Assembly: GCA_958296385.1 (NCBI GenBank)
Contig: OY282494.1
Coordinates: 3,120,981 to 3,184,980, forward strand
From: an uncultured Dehalococcoidia bacterium
Lineage (GTDB): Bacteria > Chloroflexota > Dehalococcoidia > Lucifugimonadales > UBA3495
DNA length: 64,000 bases
Direction of reading: 5' to 3'
The translations under genes were made by a program, and so were the position numbers. Below the pieces are notes generated by a model, which was given only the letters and a program-made list of their open reading frames with translations, did no database searches and was not told where the DNA came from. Positions 16,874 to 27,261 of this stretch are shown here, piece by piece; within the stretch, counting starts at the first letter, position 1; the number at the start of each line of letters is the position of its first letter.

Positions 16874-18931
16874 ATGGTTCCTCCCGACAGTTTGTTTGGC
16901 GTTGTTCCGGTTTGGGTTGGCGTGTACGTGCTTACGGCGCTTGCCTTTGCGGTGGCCGGTTATGCGGTGTATTACCGCGTGTTCCGGCTGGTTTTGCAGG
17001 GATTGCCGGCGGCCCGGTTTGACCGTCCGCTGACCCGTCTGGCCGGCGCGGTTGGCATTGTGCTGGGCCAGCGCAAAGTGCTGCAACGGGTGGGCCGCAC
17101 CGACCCCCGTTCCCGCCGCATTGACCTGGCCGGCTTGGGCCACGCCGCCATTTTTTGGGGCTTTCTGTCCTTCACCCTGTCGTACCTCATTTTCATTTTT
17201 GGCGGCTCCATCTGGCACCCGCTGGGCGAAACCATCCTGACCCCGACCGGCGTGCTGGTCTATAGCATTTATCTTGACCTGCTCGCGCTGGTTGTCCTCG
17301 CCGCGCTGGTCTGGGCTTTGATTCGCCGCTGGATTGCCCAGCCGCACCGCCTCAGCTTTGACCTGACCCGCAAGGGCGAATCGGTAATCATCGTCGCCCT
17401 CACCGGCGGCTTGATGATTGCCACGCTGCTGGCCCATTCCTTTTACGTCGCCGGCGGCGGCGCTGGCCCGGAGGCCGGCGTGCTCATCGGCGGCGTAGTT
17501 GGCCGCTGGCTGGCCGGTTTGGGAATGTCCGCCGCCGCCGCCAACGCGTTGCAGGCCGTGTCCTGGTGGGTGCATCTGCTCATCATCCTGGGCTTTGCGC
17601 TGTACGTCCCCTTCTCCAAGCACATCCACATGGTGGCCGCTCCCCTCAACGCCTTTTTCCGCAGCCTTGAACCCCGGGGTACGCTGGCCACCATAGACCT
17701 GGAGAACGTGGAACGGTTCGGCGCCTCCCGCGTGCAGGATTTCACCTGGAAAGAGCTGCTGGACGGCTACGCCTGTGCCGTGTGCGGACGCTGCACCGAC
17801 GCTTGCCCCGCTCACACCACCGGCAAAGTCCTTTCGCCCATGCACATTGTGGAGAACCTGAAAGAGCATATGATTGCCATTGGCCACCAGGGCCAGCGCG
17901 ACGCCGAACACGTGGAGCCGATGCCCCTCATCGACGGCGCCATCCCGGAGCAGGCCATCTGGGATTGCGTGTCCTGCGGCGCGTGCATGGAGGAATGTCC
18001 GGTTGTCGTGGAGCACGTGCCAACTATCATGAATATGCGCCGCAGTCTGGTGCTGGAGGAATCCCGCATCCCGGAAACCGGCATGAACGCCCTGCTGAGC
18101 ATGGAACAGCGCGGCCATCCGTGGCGCGGCACCACCTTCTCCCGCACCGACTGGGCCGCCGGCCTGGACGTGCCAACTATCGCCGACAACCCCGATGCGG
18201 AAATCCTGTTCTGGGTAGGCTGCACCGCCGCGTTAGAACAGCGCAGCCAGGGCATCGCCCGCTCCATGGTCAAGGTGCTGAAATCGGCCGGCGTCAATTT
18301 CGCCATCCTCGGCGAGGAGGAATCCTGCACCGGCGACCCGGCCCGGCGTATGGGCAACGAATATCTCTACCAGATTATGGCCCAGCAGAACGTTGAGATT
18401 CTCAATTCCTACAACATCAAAACCGTCGTCACCATCTGCCCCCACTGCTTCAACACCATCCGCAACGAGTACCCCCAGTTCGGCGGCGATTACGAGGTGC
18501 TGCATTACAGCCAGTTTGTGGACACCTTAATTCGTGAGGGCAAGGTCAAGCCCGTCAAGATGATGGACGTGTCCGTGGCCTATCACGATTCCTGTTTCCT
18601 CGGCCGGCACAACGGCGTGTACGACGAACCCCGCAACATCGCCCGCGCCATACCCGGCCTTACCCTGGTGGAGATGGAACCCCGCTGCCGCGAGCGCGGG
18701 TTCTGCTGCGGCGCCGGCGGCGGCCATATGTGGATTGAGGAAAGCCAGGGCGAGCGCATCAACCACGTCCGCACCGACCACTTTCTCGAAACCAACGCCG
18801 ACGCCGTTGGCGTTTCCTGTCCTTTCTGCTTGCAGATGATGACCGAGGGCATCCAGTCCAAAGGCCAGTCCGACTCCAAAGAGGCCAAAGACGTGCTGGA
18901 AATCCTGGCCGAAAGCATCGGGGACGATTAA
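16874..18931 (+). CDS. membrane Fe-S oxidoreductase (FadF / heterodisulfide-reductase-like)
   Basis: The 685-residue protein has an N-terminal membrane domain of about five helices resembling the NarI-type haem b subunit (His residues in the helices), then two 4Fe-4S motifs, CAVCGRCTDACP near residue 301 and CVSCGACMEECP near 364, then two CCG domains (CTGDPARR with CPHCF, and later CCGAGGGH). This is the fusion seen in FadF-like proteins, which pass electrons from ETF or acyl-CoA dehydrogenases to menaquinone, and in HdrD/GlpC relatives. It stands alone on the plus strand. Partner dehydrogenase not in the window. Confidence 0.85.
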   Translation: MVPPDSLFGVVPVWVGVYVLTALAFAVAGYAVYYRVFRLVLQGLPAARFDRPLTRLAGAVGIVLGQRKVLQRVGRTDPRSRRIDLAGLGHAAIFWGFLSFTLSYLIFIFGGSIWHPLGETILTPTGVLVYSIYLDLLALVVLAALVWALIRRWIAQPHRLSFDLTRKGESVIIVALTGGLMIATLLAHSFYVAGGGAGPEAGVLIGGVVGRWLAGLGMSAAAANALQAVSWWVHLLIILGFALYVPFSKHIHMVAAPLNAFFRSLEPRGTLATIDLENVERFGASRVQDFTWKELLDGYACAVCGRCTDACPAHTTGKVLSPMHIVENLKEHMIAIGHQGQRDAEHVEPMPLIDGAIPEQAIWDCVSCGACMEECPVVVEHVPTIMNMRRSLVLEESRIPETGMNALLSMEQRGHPWRGTTFSRTDWAAGLDVPTIADNPDAEILFWVGCTAALEQRSQGIARSMVKVLKSAGVNFAILGEEESCTGDPARRMGNEYLYQIMAQQNVEILNSYNIKTVVTICPHCFNTIRNEYPQFGGDYEVLHYSQFVDTLIREGKVKPVKMMDVSVAYHDSCFLGRHNGVYDEPRNIARAIPGLTLVEMEPRCRERGFCCGAGGGHMWIEESQGERINHVRTDHFLETNADAVGVSCPFCLQMMTEGIQSKGQSDSKEAKDVLEILAESIGDD

Positions 18932-18984
18932 GCCCCGGCGTCCGGTGTCCGCTGAACTCCTCTGACTGATAAACCCCGGCAACC

Positions 18985-19755
18985 ATGCTGGATTTTCTGG
19001 AACGCCGCCTGCTTTTCCGGCCCCGCCCGGTTTGCGAAGCCAATCCCAACGACTTGGGCCTGGACTACGAAGCCACGATTGCCAACACCGCCGACGGCCG
19101 TTCCCTCTACTGCTGGTACATCCCCGGAGCAGCCGACAGCAATCTGACGTGGCTGTGGTTCGGGGGCGTGGGCGCCAACCTGACGCTGCGCGTTGGCGAA
19201 TTCGCGGCCATGCGCGCGCAAACCGGCGGCAGCATCATGGCCTTTGACTACGGCGGCTTTGGCCGCAGCAACGGCCGCCCCACGGTACGCCACACCGCCA
19301 TCGACTCCCGCACCGTCCTCACCCACCTGCGCCGCCGCTACGGGGTGGACGCCCCCGACGCCCACTATTTCGGCGTATCAATGGGCGCGGCAGTGGCGAT
19401 ACGCCTGGCCGCCGACGGCTATCGTCCCCGCAGCCTGACGCTGGTTGCCCCGTTCGCCTCGCTGCGCGAAATGGCCAAACTGGTCTATCCCATGATAACG
19501 CTGAACGGCATGGTCGTTGGCGAGCGTTTCAACTCCATCGCCCACATCAGCAAAATCGGCTGCCCCCTGTGCATCCTTCACGGCGCCGCTGACGAGCTGG
19601 TGCCGGCCGCGCAAGGCCGCAAGCTCTACGACGCCGCCCCGGAGCCAAAACGCTACGTAGAACTGGACGGCGCCGGCCATCTGGACGTCGGCGAACACCC
19701 CCAATTCTGGCCCAGCCTGCGCGAATGGCTAGCCGGGGTAGCGAATTACCGCTAG
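18985..19755 (+). CDS. alpha/beta hydrolase
   Basis: A 256-residue hydrolase with nucleophile elbow GVSMGAA, FDYGGFGRSNGRP near the oxyanion region, catalytic acid in LHGAADELVPA and catalytic His in GAGHLDVGEHP. The layout matches the serine aminopeptidase-like / BEM46-like group with an N-terminal LFRPRP segment. No signal peptide is evident, though the N terminus LDFLERRLLF could touch the membrane. Substrate unknown. It follows the Fe-S protein by 53 nt and may be co-transcribed. Confidence 0.8.
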   Translation: MLDFLERRLLFRPRPVCEANPNDLGLDYEATIANTADGRSLYCWYIPGAADSNLTWLWFGGVGANLTLRVGEFAAMRAQTGGSIMAFDYGGFGRSNGRPTVRHTAIDSRTVLTHLRRRYGVDAPDAHYFGVSMGAAVAIRLAADGYRPRSLTLVAPFASLREMAKLVYPMITLNGMVVGERFNSIAHISKIGCPLCILHGAADELVPAAQGRKLYDAAPEPKRYVELDGAGHLDVGEHPQFWPSLREWLAGVANYR

Positions 19756-19787
19756 TCCTCTACCCCGGCCAGCTTGCCAACCCCCCA

Positions 19788-19816
19788 TTGCATCCGCCGG
19801 CCAATGGGCATATCAT
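19788..19816 (+). promoter_or_regulatory. candidate sigma70 promoter for the SelW-like gene
   Basis: TTGCAT (19788-19793), 17-nt spacer, TATCAT (19811-19816), located 48 nt before the start codon at 19865. Five of six matches in neither box, so moderate support only. Confidence 0.45.
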
Positions 19817-19864
19817 CGCCCCAACCTGCAAGCGCTGCGTCTGCCGCAACGGAGGAGTCATCAA

Positions 19865-20134
19865 ATGGCACAACGACCTGATGTCAAGCGGATGGAAGTC
19901 GAGATTGTCTATTGCTGGGATTGAGGCCACGCCGGACGCGCGGCCTGGATGGCCAGCGAAGCCCTGACTCGCACCGGCGACCACATCTCCACCTTCAAGC
20001 TCACCCCCGGTGAACACGGCAAGTTCGACATCACCATCGACGGCGAACTGGTCGGCGAACACAAGCACACCCCCGACGCCCACCTGTTCCCCGACTTGCA
20101 AGACCTGATGTCCGCAATCCACGACCGCATCTGA
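19865..20134 (+). CDS. SelW/Rdx-family selenoprotein (in-frame TGA at codon 20)
   Basis: The frame from ATG 19865 (GGAGGAG 7 nt upstream) reads VEIVYCWD, then TGA at 19922-19924, then GHAGRAAWMASEALTRTGD through to a stop at 20132. This is the SelW/SelT/SelH (Rdx) thioredoxin-like fold, whose redox motif is CxxC or CxxU; here it becomes C17-W-D-U20. The conserved RAAWMASE helix and the C-terminal DGELVGEH and FPDLQDLM segments lie after the TGA, so homology continues through it. With Sec the product is 89 residues, the family length. A TGA-proximal hairpin (19939-19958) could be the SECIS. Own promoter and terminator flank it. The role is probably a thiol/selenol redox protein. Confidence 0.85.
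19939..19958 (+). promoter_or_regulatory. candidate bacterial SECIS hairpin
   Basis: In the mRNA CGC-GGCC pairs with GGCC-(A bulge)-GCG around the loop UGGAU. The loop begins 21 nt after the UGA, in the range usual for bacterial SECIS elements, and contains GG as in the E. coli fdhF loop. A competing hairpin (GCCG/CGGC) lies closer to the UGA. Structure is inferred by eye. Confidence 0.45.
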
Positions 20135-20162
20135 TTCGGGCAGCTCAAACCGCATCCAACGC

Positions 20163-20196
20163 GCGCCCCGGTCTGGCAACCGGGGCGCATTTGTTT
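20163..20196 (+). terminator. Rho-independent terminator of the SelW-like gene
   Basis: Perfect 10-bp stem GCGCCCCGGT / ACCGGGGCGC around a 6-nt loop, followed by ATTTGTTT. It lies 29 nt after the stop codon; the convergent DUF503 gene ends just beyond. Confidence 0.8.
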
Positions 20197-20215
20197 CCGC
20201 GTCATCACCGGACGG

Positions 20216-20515
20216 TCAAACGCCGCTGATTATTTCCGTGCCGTAGTCCAGCAGCTCCAAATCCGGGCGGCTGTCGGCAACGTAGTCCACCACGTTAGCC
20301 AGAACCGCATCGGCGTGGGCGCCATCATTACTGAGGCACGACACGAACAGCGTCAGTCGCTGCCACGCCTCGCCATCTGCGGCAGCATCCTCAGCCACCG
20401 CCACGTTAAACCGCCCCCGTATGCGGTCGCCCAGGCTGCGGGCCACCTGCCGCCGGGCTTTCAGGCTGCGGCTGTCCGGTATCCGCAAAACAATGCGCGC
20501 TATTCCAACATTCAT
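20216..20515 (-). CDS. DUF503 family protein (YlxP-like)
   Basis: 99 residues with the DUF503 pattern: GIARIVLRIPDSRSLKARR, then SLGDRIRGRFNVAVAE and a C-terminal beta strand. These small ferredoxin-like-fold proteins sit in the nusA-infB-rbfA cluster in Firmicutes and are thought to be involved in ribosome biology, but the biochemical role is not settled. Here the gene is away from that cluster. Convergent with the SelW-like gene. Confidence 0.85.
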   Translation of the reverse strand: MNVGIARIVLRIPDSRSLKARRQVARSLGDRIRGRFNVAVAEDAAADGEAWQRLTLFVSCLSNDGAHADAVLANVVDYVADSRPDLELLDYGTEIISGV

Positions 20516-20530
20516 AATCGTAACCCGCCC

Positions 20531-20721
20531 GGTAGCGTTCCATTTTAGGCGGTTTAGTTTCCCCCAATGTCATTCTGAGCGCAGCGAAGAATCTCGACAG
20601 CGTAGCCGCGGCGTTGCCCCCAAAGTGTGCCCTACGTCATCGAGATTCTTCGCTACGCTCAGAATGACATTAGGAATGTTCGGCGGTGGGCTGATTAAAT
20701 CACCTAAAATGGAACGCTACC
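20531..20721. mobile_element. non-autonomous transposon (MITE-like), second copy, with perfect 9-bp target duplication
   Basis: The 191-bp element has termini GGTAGCGTTCCATTTTAGGC... and the inverted equivalent ending GGAACGCTACC, flanked on both sides by the identical 9-mer AACCCGCCC (20522-20530 and 20722-20730). Inside is a copy of the CATTCTGAGC palindrome. Same termini as the element at 16419-16627 and the IS at 57217-58291. The remainder of 20722-20872 is a short leader for rex with no other gene. Confidence 0.88.
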
Positions 20722-20872
20722 AACCCGCCCAACGCTATTGACGCCGGCAAGTGCGGGGGATAGATTATAGCCGGCGCGGGATGCTGCATGACGCTGCGAA
20801 TCTCCCGCCTTGCGGCCCGGTTCCGCTTTGCCGGATGTCCCGCTCAACGGAATACCAACCCTGCATACTGTT

Positions 20873-21541
20873 ATGCCATCTAATCCGGACGATTCCCCGC
20901 CTCTCATTGGCGGCCCTCTCGTTGCTGTTGAGGTTCCGGAGGTGGTAGTCTCCCGCCTCCCGCAGTACGTCCGCATTTTGAGTCAACTGCTGGACGACGG
21001 GGTAGAGGTTACCAACTCCCAGCACTTGGGCGAAAAGCTGCAAGTGACCCCGGCCCAAATCCGCAAAGACCTGTCCTATTTCGGCAGATTCGGCAAGCAG
21101 GGCCGGGGCTACCGGGTGCGGCACCTGCTCACCGAGCTCAAGCAAATTCTCGGCCTGGATTCGGAGTGGAACGTAGCCGTAGTCGGCGTAGGGCGGCTGG
21201 GCAACGCCATCCTGAACTACCCCGGATTCAACCCCGACGGCTTTCACCTCGTAGCCGCTTTTGACAGCAACCCCGGACGCGTTGGCCAGGCCGTGGGTGG
21301 CGTGTCGGTTCAGCCCATGGGCGCTATGGCGGACACCGTCGCCACCCGCAACATCACCATCGCCATCGTAGCCGTCCCCAGCGCCGACACGCAGTCGGTC
21401 ATCGACCAGCTGGTGCATTGCGGCGTGCGGGCCATCCTCAACTACGCCCCCATCAACGCCCAGGTGCCCGAGGGCGTATGGGTGCGCAACATCGACCCCG
21501 TGCTGGCCCTGCAATCAATGACCTACTATCTGACGGATTAG
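20873..21541 (+). CDS. rex: redox-sensing transcriptional repressor Rex
   Basis: The 222-residue protein has an N-terminal winged helix (VVSRLPQYVRILSQLLDDGV, then VTPAQIRKDLSYFGRFGKQG, the Rex DNA-binding signature) and a C-terminal Rossmann domain (VAVVGVGRLGNAIL) that binds NAD(H), ending with the domain-swap helix. Rex represses respiratory and fermentative genes and is released by NADH. It stands convergent to the ATP synthase operon, suggesting a link to energy metabolism, though no clear Rex operator was identified here. ATG 20873 chosen by family start; the upstream ribosome binding site is weak. Confidence 0.94.
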   Translation: MPSNPDDSPPLIGGPLVAVEVPEVVVSRLPQYVRILSQLLDDGVEVTNSQHLGEKLQVTPAQIRKDLSYFGRFGKQGRGYRVRHLLTELKQILGLDSEWNVAVVGVGRLGNAILNYPGFNPDGFHLVAAFDSNPGRVGQAVGGVSVQPMGAMADTVATRNITIAIVAVPSADTQSVIDQLVHCGVRAILNYAPINAQVPEGVWVRNIDPVLALQSMTYYLTD

Positions 21542-21571
21542 GCCAGCGTTCAATCAACCAACGCCGGGCAA

Positions 21572-22021
21572 CTACCCCATCCCGCCTTGCCGCCGCTGCG
21601 AGATGGGACGGTGCGCGCTGGCCCGCCGCCGCCGGGACACGGTTACCCGGACTTGCGCCCGCCGCAGGGATGCTACCGCCTGCTCCAGCTCAACGTCGGA
21701 ACCCCGGCTGGCAATGCGCTGCCGCGCCTCTTCGACCGCCATCTGCGCCCGTTCCTCGTCAATTTCGTCCACGTCCTCGGCAGCGTCGGCCAGTATGGTA
21801 ACCCGGTTGCCCAGCACTTCCATATAGCCGCCCGACAGCGCCAGGAATGATTCCTCCCCCTCGGAGCGCACCATCAGCTCGCCGGGATCGAGCACCGTCA
21901 TCAGCGGAGCGTGGCTGGGCAGTATGCCCAGTTGCCCGGCGATACCGGGGGCCACCAGAGCATCCACCGTACCGGAGAACACCTCCCGCTCGGCGGTGAT
22001 GATTTGCAGCTGCATTGGCAT
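21572..22021 (-). CDS. atpC: F1Fo ATP synthase subunit epsilon
   Basis: The N-terminal beta barrel begins MQLQIITAEREVFSGTVDAL and continues with GQLGILPSHAPLMTVLDPGE, followed by the helical hairpin (DEIDEERAQMAVEEARQRI). The subunit belongs to the central stalk of F1. The C terminus carries an extra Arg-rich tail (SRRRRASAHRPISQRRQGG) beyond the usual 130-140 residues. Last gene of the operon. A start two codons downstream of 22021 (MQLQ) is equally possible. Confidence 0.94.
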   Translation of the reverse strand: MPMQLQIITAEREVFSGTVDALVAPGIAGQLGILPSHAPLMTVLDPGELMVRSEGEESFLALSGGYMEVLGNRVTILADAAEDVDEIDEERAQMAVEEARQRIASRGSDVELEQAVASLRRAQVRVTVSRRRRASAHRPISQRRQGGMG

Positions 22022-22039
22022 GGGACGCGCTCCTCTCGG

Positions 22040-23470
<1,431 letters not shown>

Positions 23471-23521
23471 TCAGGCGGGAAAACGGCTTATCAGAAATCA
23501 AAAAGGGGTGGGAACGGAGCA

Positions 23522-24061
23522 TCAGCCGCCGGCAGCGTTGTCCGCGGCAACGGCATCAGGCGGCGGTTCGTCAAAAAGCTGGCCGGCGGCAGCGGCGTCA
23601 TCCCGGCGTTGCAACCACTCGCGCCAGGCCTTATTGCTTTCCGTGCGGCCCTCCAGCAAGTGCTGCTCCCGCGTTTCCGCTACCATTTTCGCGGCTTCCG
23701 CTCTTGCTTCCGCTCTTACTTCCTCCCTTATTTCCGCTCTTGCTTCCGCGACTTTCTCCTCTACTCGGCGTTGAGCCTGGTGCTTCCAGATAGCGCCTAT
23801 AACCATGTTGGTCACCTCCGTTAGGGCGGCGGCTATGGTGATTTGTACTAGAAACCCTCTACCCAGCTCATCGATGATAGCCGATGAGATGTCGTACCAG
23901 GGGGTTTCCTCTATCACCACCTGTTCATACGCCTCGAGCGATGCCCGCGCCGTCATCATCCAAGTGTAATTGATGATAAACCATCGGTACAAGTCGGAGG
24001 TTATTCTGCGGAAAACGGGGATGTCTTCCAGCAGAGAATCCAGCAGCGCCTGGCGGTTCAT
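23522..24061 (-). CDS. unknown coiled-coil membrane protein inserted in the atp operon
   Basis: A 179-residue protein with one amphipathic or transmembrane helix around residues 70-92 (GFLVQITIAAALTEVTNMVI), then a charged Ala/Glu/Arg coiled coil (EKVAEARAEIREEVRAEARA) and an acidic C terminus. It matches no ATP synthase subunit I know. It sits between atpG and atpD on the same strand, 20 nt after atpG, so it is transcribed with them. The layout (helical membrane part plus Glu/Arg repeat) resembles the genes at 49195 and 56071 in this window. Either an insertion into the operon or an accessory factor. Confidence 0.7.
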   Translation of the reverse strand: MNRQALLDSLLEDIPVFRRITSDLYRWFIINYTWMMTARASLEAYEQVVIEETPWYDISSAIIDELGRGFLVQITIAAALTEVTNMVIGAIWKHQAQRRVEEKVAEARAEIREEVRAEARAEAAKMVAETREQHLLEGRTESNKAWREWLQRRDDAAAAGQLFDEPPPDAVAADNAAGG

Positions 24062-24081
24062 TGCAGCGTGCCTTTCGCGGC

Positions 24082-24945
24082 CTACCCCTCCAGTGAGATT
24101 TGACCGCCCACCAAATCCAGCAGCTCGTTGGTAATGCTGTCCTGGCGGAGTTTGTTCATTACCAGCGTCAAGTCCGATGCCAGCTGGTTGGCGTTGTCGG
24201 TGGCGTTGCGCATGGCTACCATCCGCGCCGACTGCTCGCTGGCGATGCTTTCCAGCATGGCGTGGTACACCTGCATCTCCACGAATTGGGGCAGCAGCGC
24301 GCTCAGCACCGTCGCGGCGTCCGGTTCGTAGATGTAACCCACCCGCTGCGCGCCCTCCAGCTCCGCCGGCTCCACCGGCAATATCCGCTCCAGCGCCGGT
24401 TCCTGCTGCACCGTGGAAACGAACCGCATATAGGCCAGATAGACCTCATCCACTTCGCCGGCGGCGTAGTCGTCAATCACCAACCCCGATATGGCGGTGG
24501 TGTCAGCCAGCGAGATGCGGTCTCCAATGTCGGTGAACACCGCCTGCACGCCCTCGGTGTAGCGGACTAAAAAGTCCCGCCCCTTGCGGCCCACCACGAT
24601 GCTGCGCACCGGCTGCGGGCTGTCCAGGATGAATTGGGCGACCCGCCGGTTGATGGTGGCGTGCATACCGCCGGCCAGCCCTCGGTCGGGGGTAACGACT
24701 ACCATCCCGACGCGGTTCACCGGGCGCACCTGCAACAGCGGGTGCGGCGTTTCGTCGTCCCCCGCCGGCTGCGCCGCCAGCTCTGCGATTACGTCGTGAA
24801 TCTTTTCGGCGTAGGGGCGTCCCTCAACCACCGCCTGCTGCGCGCGCCGCATCTTGGACGCCGCAATCAGCGACATGGCGTTGGTAACTTTGCCGGTATT
24901 CTCGACGCTGCGGATGCGGCGCCGTATGTCTCTAACGCTGGGCAT
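24082..24945 (-). CDS. atpG: F1Fo ATP synthase subunit gamma
   Basis: The rotor subunit begins MPSVRDIRRRIRSVENTGKV and ends LNKLRQDSITNELLDLVGG, the two helices of the asymmetric coiled coil that turns inside the alpha/beta ring. The central Rossmann-like domain includes VVTPDRGLAGGMH. 287 residues, normal for the family. Confidence 0.96.
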   Translation of the reverse strand: MPSVRDIRRRIRSVENTGKVTNAMSLIAASKMRRAQQAVVEGRPYAEKIHDVIAELAAQPAGDDETPHPLLQVRPVNRVGMVVVTPDRGLAGGMHATINRRVAQFILDSPQPVRSIVVGRKGRDFLVRYTEGVQAVFTDIGDRISLADTTAISGLVIDDYAAGEVDEVYLAYMRFVSTVQQEPALERILPVEPAELEGAQRVGYIYEPDAATVLSALLPQFVEMQVYHAMLESIASEQSARMVAMRNATDNANQLASDLTLVMNKLRQDSITNELLDLVGGQISLEG

Positions 24946-24986
24946 ATTCCAACCTTGCGGTGTTGGCGTCTATCAGCCGGCGTCCC

Positions 24987-26495
24987 TTAGCTGAACGTAG
25001 GCTTGAATTCGTTGATGGCGTCCGTGAGCTGCGTTTCCAGCTCCGGGGATAAATTGCCGCTCTCGGAGATGGCTTGCCCGATGTCCGGATGGCCCGCGTT
25101 AAGATGACGGAGCATTTGCTCCTCGAAAGCCCCCACCCGTTCCAGCGGTATGTCTGCCATCAGCCCGGCGTTGACGGCGAACAGGAGCATCACTTCCTCT
25201 CCCAGATTCAGCGGCTGGTACTGGCCCTGTTTCAGGGCCTCGGTGGCCAGCTGTCCCTGGGCCAGTTGCGCCCGCGTCGCTGCGTCCAAATCGGCGGTGC
25301 CAAATTGGGCGAAAGTAGCCAGCTCGCGGTACTGGGCCAAGTTCAGGCGCAGGCTGCCGGCAACGCGCCGCACTGCTCTGGTCTGCGCCGCGCCGCCCAC
25401 CCGTGACACCGACAGTCCCACGTTGATAGCCGGCCGCACTCCCGCGTTGAAAAGCTCCGGCTCCAGGTAGATTTGCCCGTCCGTGATTGAGATGACGTTG
25501 GTAGGAATGTAGGCGGACACGTCCCCGGCCTGCGTTTCAATGATGGGCAAAGCGGTCAGCGAGCCGCCGCCAAACTCGTCGTCCAGCCGGGCCGCCCGTT
25601 CCAGCAGCCGGCTGTGCAGGTAGAAAACGTCGCCGGGGTAAGCCTCCCGGCCGGCCGGCCGGCGCAGTAGCAGCGACATCTGCCGGTAGGCCCAGGCGTG
25701 CTTGGTCAGGTCGTCATAGACGATCAGCACGTCCTTGCCCTCATCCATAAACACCTCGCCCATCGCGCAGCCGGCGTAGGGCGCGATGAATTGCAGCGGC
25801 GCCGAGTCAGCCGAGCCGGCGTTGACCACGATAGTGTGGTCCATCGCCCCGTATTCCTCCAGAATCCCCACCACCTGGGCAACCTTGCCCTGCTTCTGCC
25901 CGATGGCCACGTAGATGCAGATGAGGTCGGTTCCCTTCTGGTTAATGATGGTGTCAATTGCGATGGCCGTCTTGCCGGTTGAGCGGTCGCCGATGATAAG
26001 CTCCCGCTGCCCCCGGCCAATTGGAATCATGGCGTCAATAGCCTTGATGCCCGTCTGCACCGGCGTGTCCACCGACTTGCGGACGACCACGTTGGGCGCC
26101 GTGCGTTCCACCGGCATCAGCCGGTCCGTAGCTACCGGCCCCTTGCCGTCCAGCGGCCGCCCCAGCGGGTCAACGACCCGCCCCAGCAGCGCATCGCCCA
26201 CCGGAACCTCAATAATCTGGCCCGTAGCCCGCACCCGGTCCCCTTCCTTAACGGCGGTAGGGTCGCCCAGAATGGCGGCGCCCACCACATCGGACTCCAG
26301 GTTGAGCGCCAGCCCGAGGACGTCGTTGCCAAAGTCCAGCAGCTCGTTGGAGCGCACGCTTTGCAGCCCCTGGATGCTGGCAATGCCGTCACCCACCTGC
26401 AAAACCGTGCCCACGTCAACGAGAGTCAGGTCTCCGCCAAACTCCTCGATCTGCCGCTTGATGAGTGTTACTAGCTCTTGTCCCCTGACTGCCAT
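24987..26495 (-). CDS. atpA: F1Fo ATP synthase subunit alpha
   Basis: The 502-residue protein has the P-loop [15 protein letters not shown] and the alpha signature [17 protein letters not shown]. It forms the non-catalytic nucleotide sites of the F1 hexamer. The start ATG 26495 ([19 protein letters not shown]) has AAGGAGA 7-8 nt upstream; the open frame to 26684 is an out-of-family extension. 109 nt separate it from atpH. Confidence 0.97.
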   Translation of the reverse strand: MAVRGQELVTLIKRQIEEFGGDLTLVDVGTVLQVGDGIASIQGLQSVRSNELLDFGNDVLGLALNLESDVVGAAILGDPTAVKEGDRVRATGQIIEVPVGDALLGRVVDPLGRPLDGKGPVATDRLMPVERTAPNVVVRKSVDTPVQTGIKAIDAMIPIGRGQRELIIGDRSTGKTAIAIDTIINQKGTDLICIYVAIGQKQGKVAQVVGILEEYGAMDHTIVVNAGSADSAPLQFIAPYAGCAMGEVFMDEGKDVLIVYDDLTKHAWAYRQMSLLLRRPAGREAYPGDVFYLHSRLLERAARLDDEFGGGSLTALPIIETQAGDVSAYIPTNVISITDGQIYLEPELFNAGVRPAINVGLSVSRVGGAAQTRAVRRVAGSLRLNLAQYRELATFAQFGTADLDAATRAQLAQGQLATEALKQGQYQPLNLGEEVMLLFAVNAGLMADIPLERVGAFEEQMLRHLNAGHPDIGQAISESGNLSPELETQLTDAINEFKPTFS

Positions 26496-26604
26496 CGGCC
26501 AGTCTCCTTGTGTCCTGGTGTCCTGCGTTGTCCTCGTAAAAGGCTTGGTGAGCGGTGCGGCGCTGGCCGTCAACCGGCTGCGCCGCTGCTTTGCTTGGTA
26601 TCGG

Positions 26605-27144
26605 TCAGGCCGCCCGCGCCCGCACCGTCCGGCGCATCCGTTCCAGCGCGGTTCCGGTGCTGCCGTCCAGCAGCTGGTCGCCAATCTGGATAATCAGGCC
26701 GCCCAGAATGTTCTCATCCACCCGCGTTGCTACGATTACTTCCTTGCCGGTGAGGGCGGCGGCGAAACGGGTTATGCGCTCCAGCTCGGCGTCCTCCAGG
26801 GCCACCGCCGCCGTTACTTCCACCCGCTGCCGTCCCAAATGCACGTCCAGCAGAGCGGTGTACCCGGCCTGCACTTCCGCCATCGCGTCCACCCCGTTGC
26901 GGCTGACCAGCAGCGCAACCAGATTGCGCACCAGCGGATGGGCCTCGGACAGCACCGCCTCAATGGCGCTTACCTTGCGTTCCGACGAAACCTCGGCGTG
27001 CTTCAGAAACACCGCGAATTCATCGTCCTGCAAGACATCGGACGCCAGGCGCAAGTCCTGGTCCCATTCCTCCAGAAGCCCGTTTTCCAGCGCCAACTCA
27101 AAGATGGCCTGTGCGTAGCGTTGCCCCGACAATCGGTTTGCCAC
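26605..27144 (-). CDS. atpH: F1Fo ATP synthase subunit delta
   Basis: The peripheral-stalk subunit begins [20 protein letters not shown] and ends [22 protein letters not shown], the conserved C-terminal signature. I chose GTG 27144 because GGGAGG lies 10 nt upstream and the resulting 179 residues match the family; the open frame reaches 27195. Connects F1 to subunit b. Confidence 0.92.
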   Translation of the reverse strand: MANRLSGQRYAQAIFELALENGLLEEWDQDLRLASDVLQDDEFAVFLKHAEVSSERKVSAIEAVLSEAHPLVRNLVALLVSRNGVDAMAEVQAGYTALLDVHLGRQRVEVTAAVALEDAELERITRFAAALTGKEVIVATRVDENILGGLIIQIGDQLLDGSTGTALERMRRTVRARAA

Positions 27145-27261
27145 GGCTATGCTGCCTCCCTTTTGCTGCTTGTGCGTGTGCGCTGCCGCCGCCACGGAGC
27201 CGCCGCCGGCCGCCCGTTGTCGGGTTGCCGGAGAACGACTGCCGCAGCGCCGGCAGTTTGA

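Noticed and set aside
19949-20134. 61-codon protein starting after the TGA
   Set aside because: It would lack the CxxU active site and start within a conserved helix; the ribosome binding site belongs to ATG 19865.
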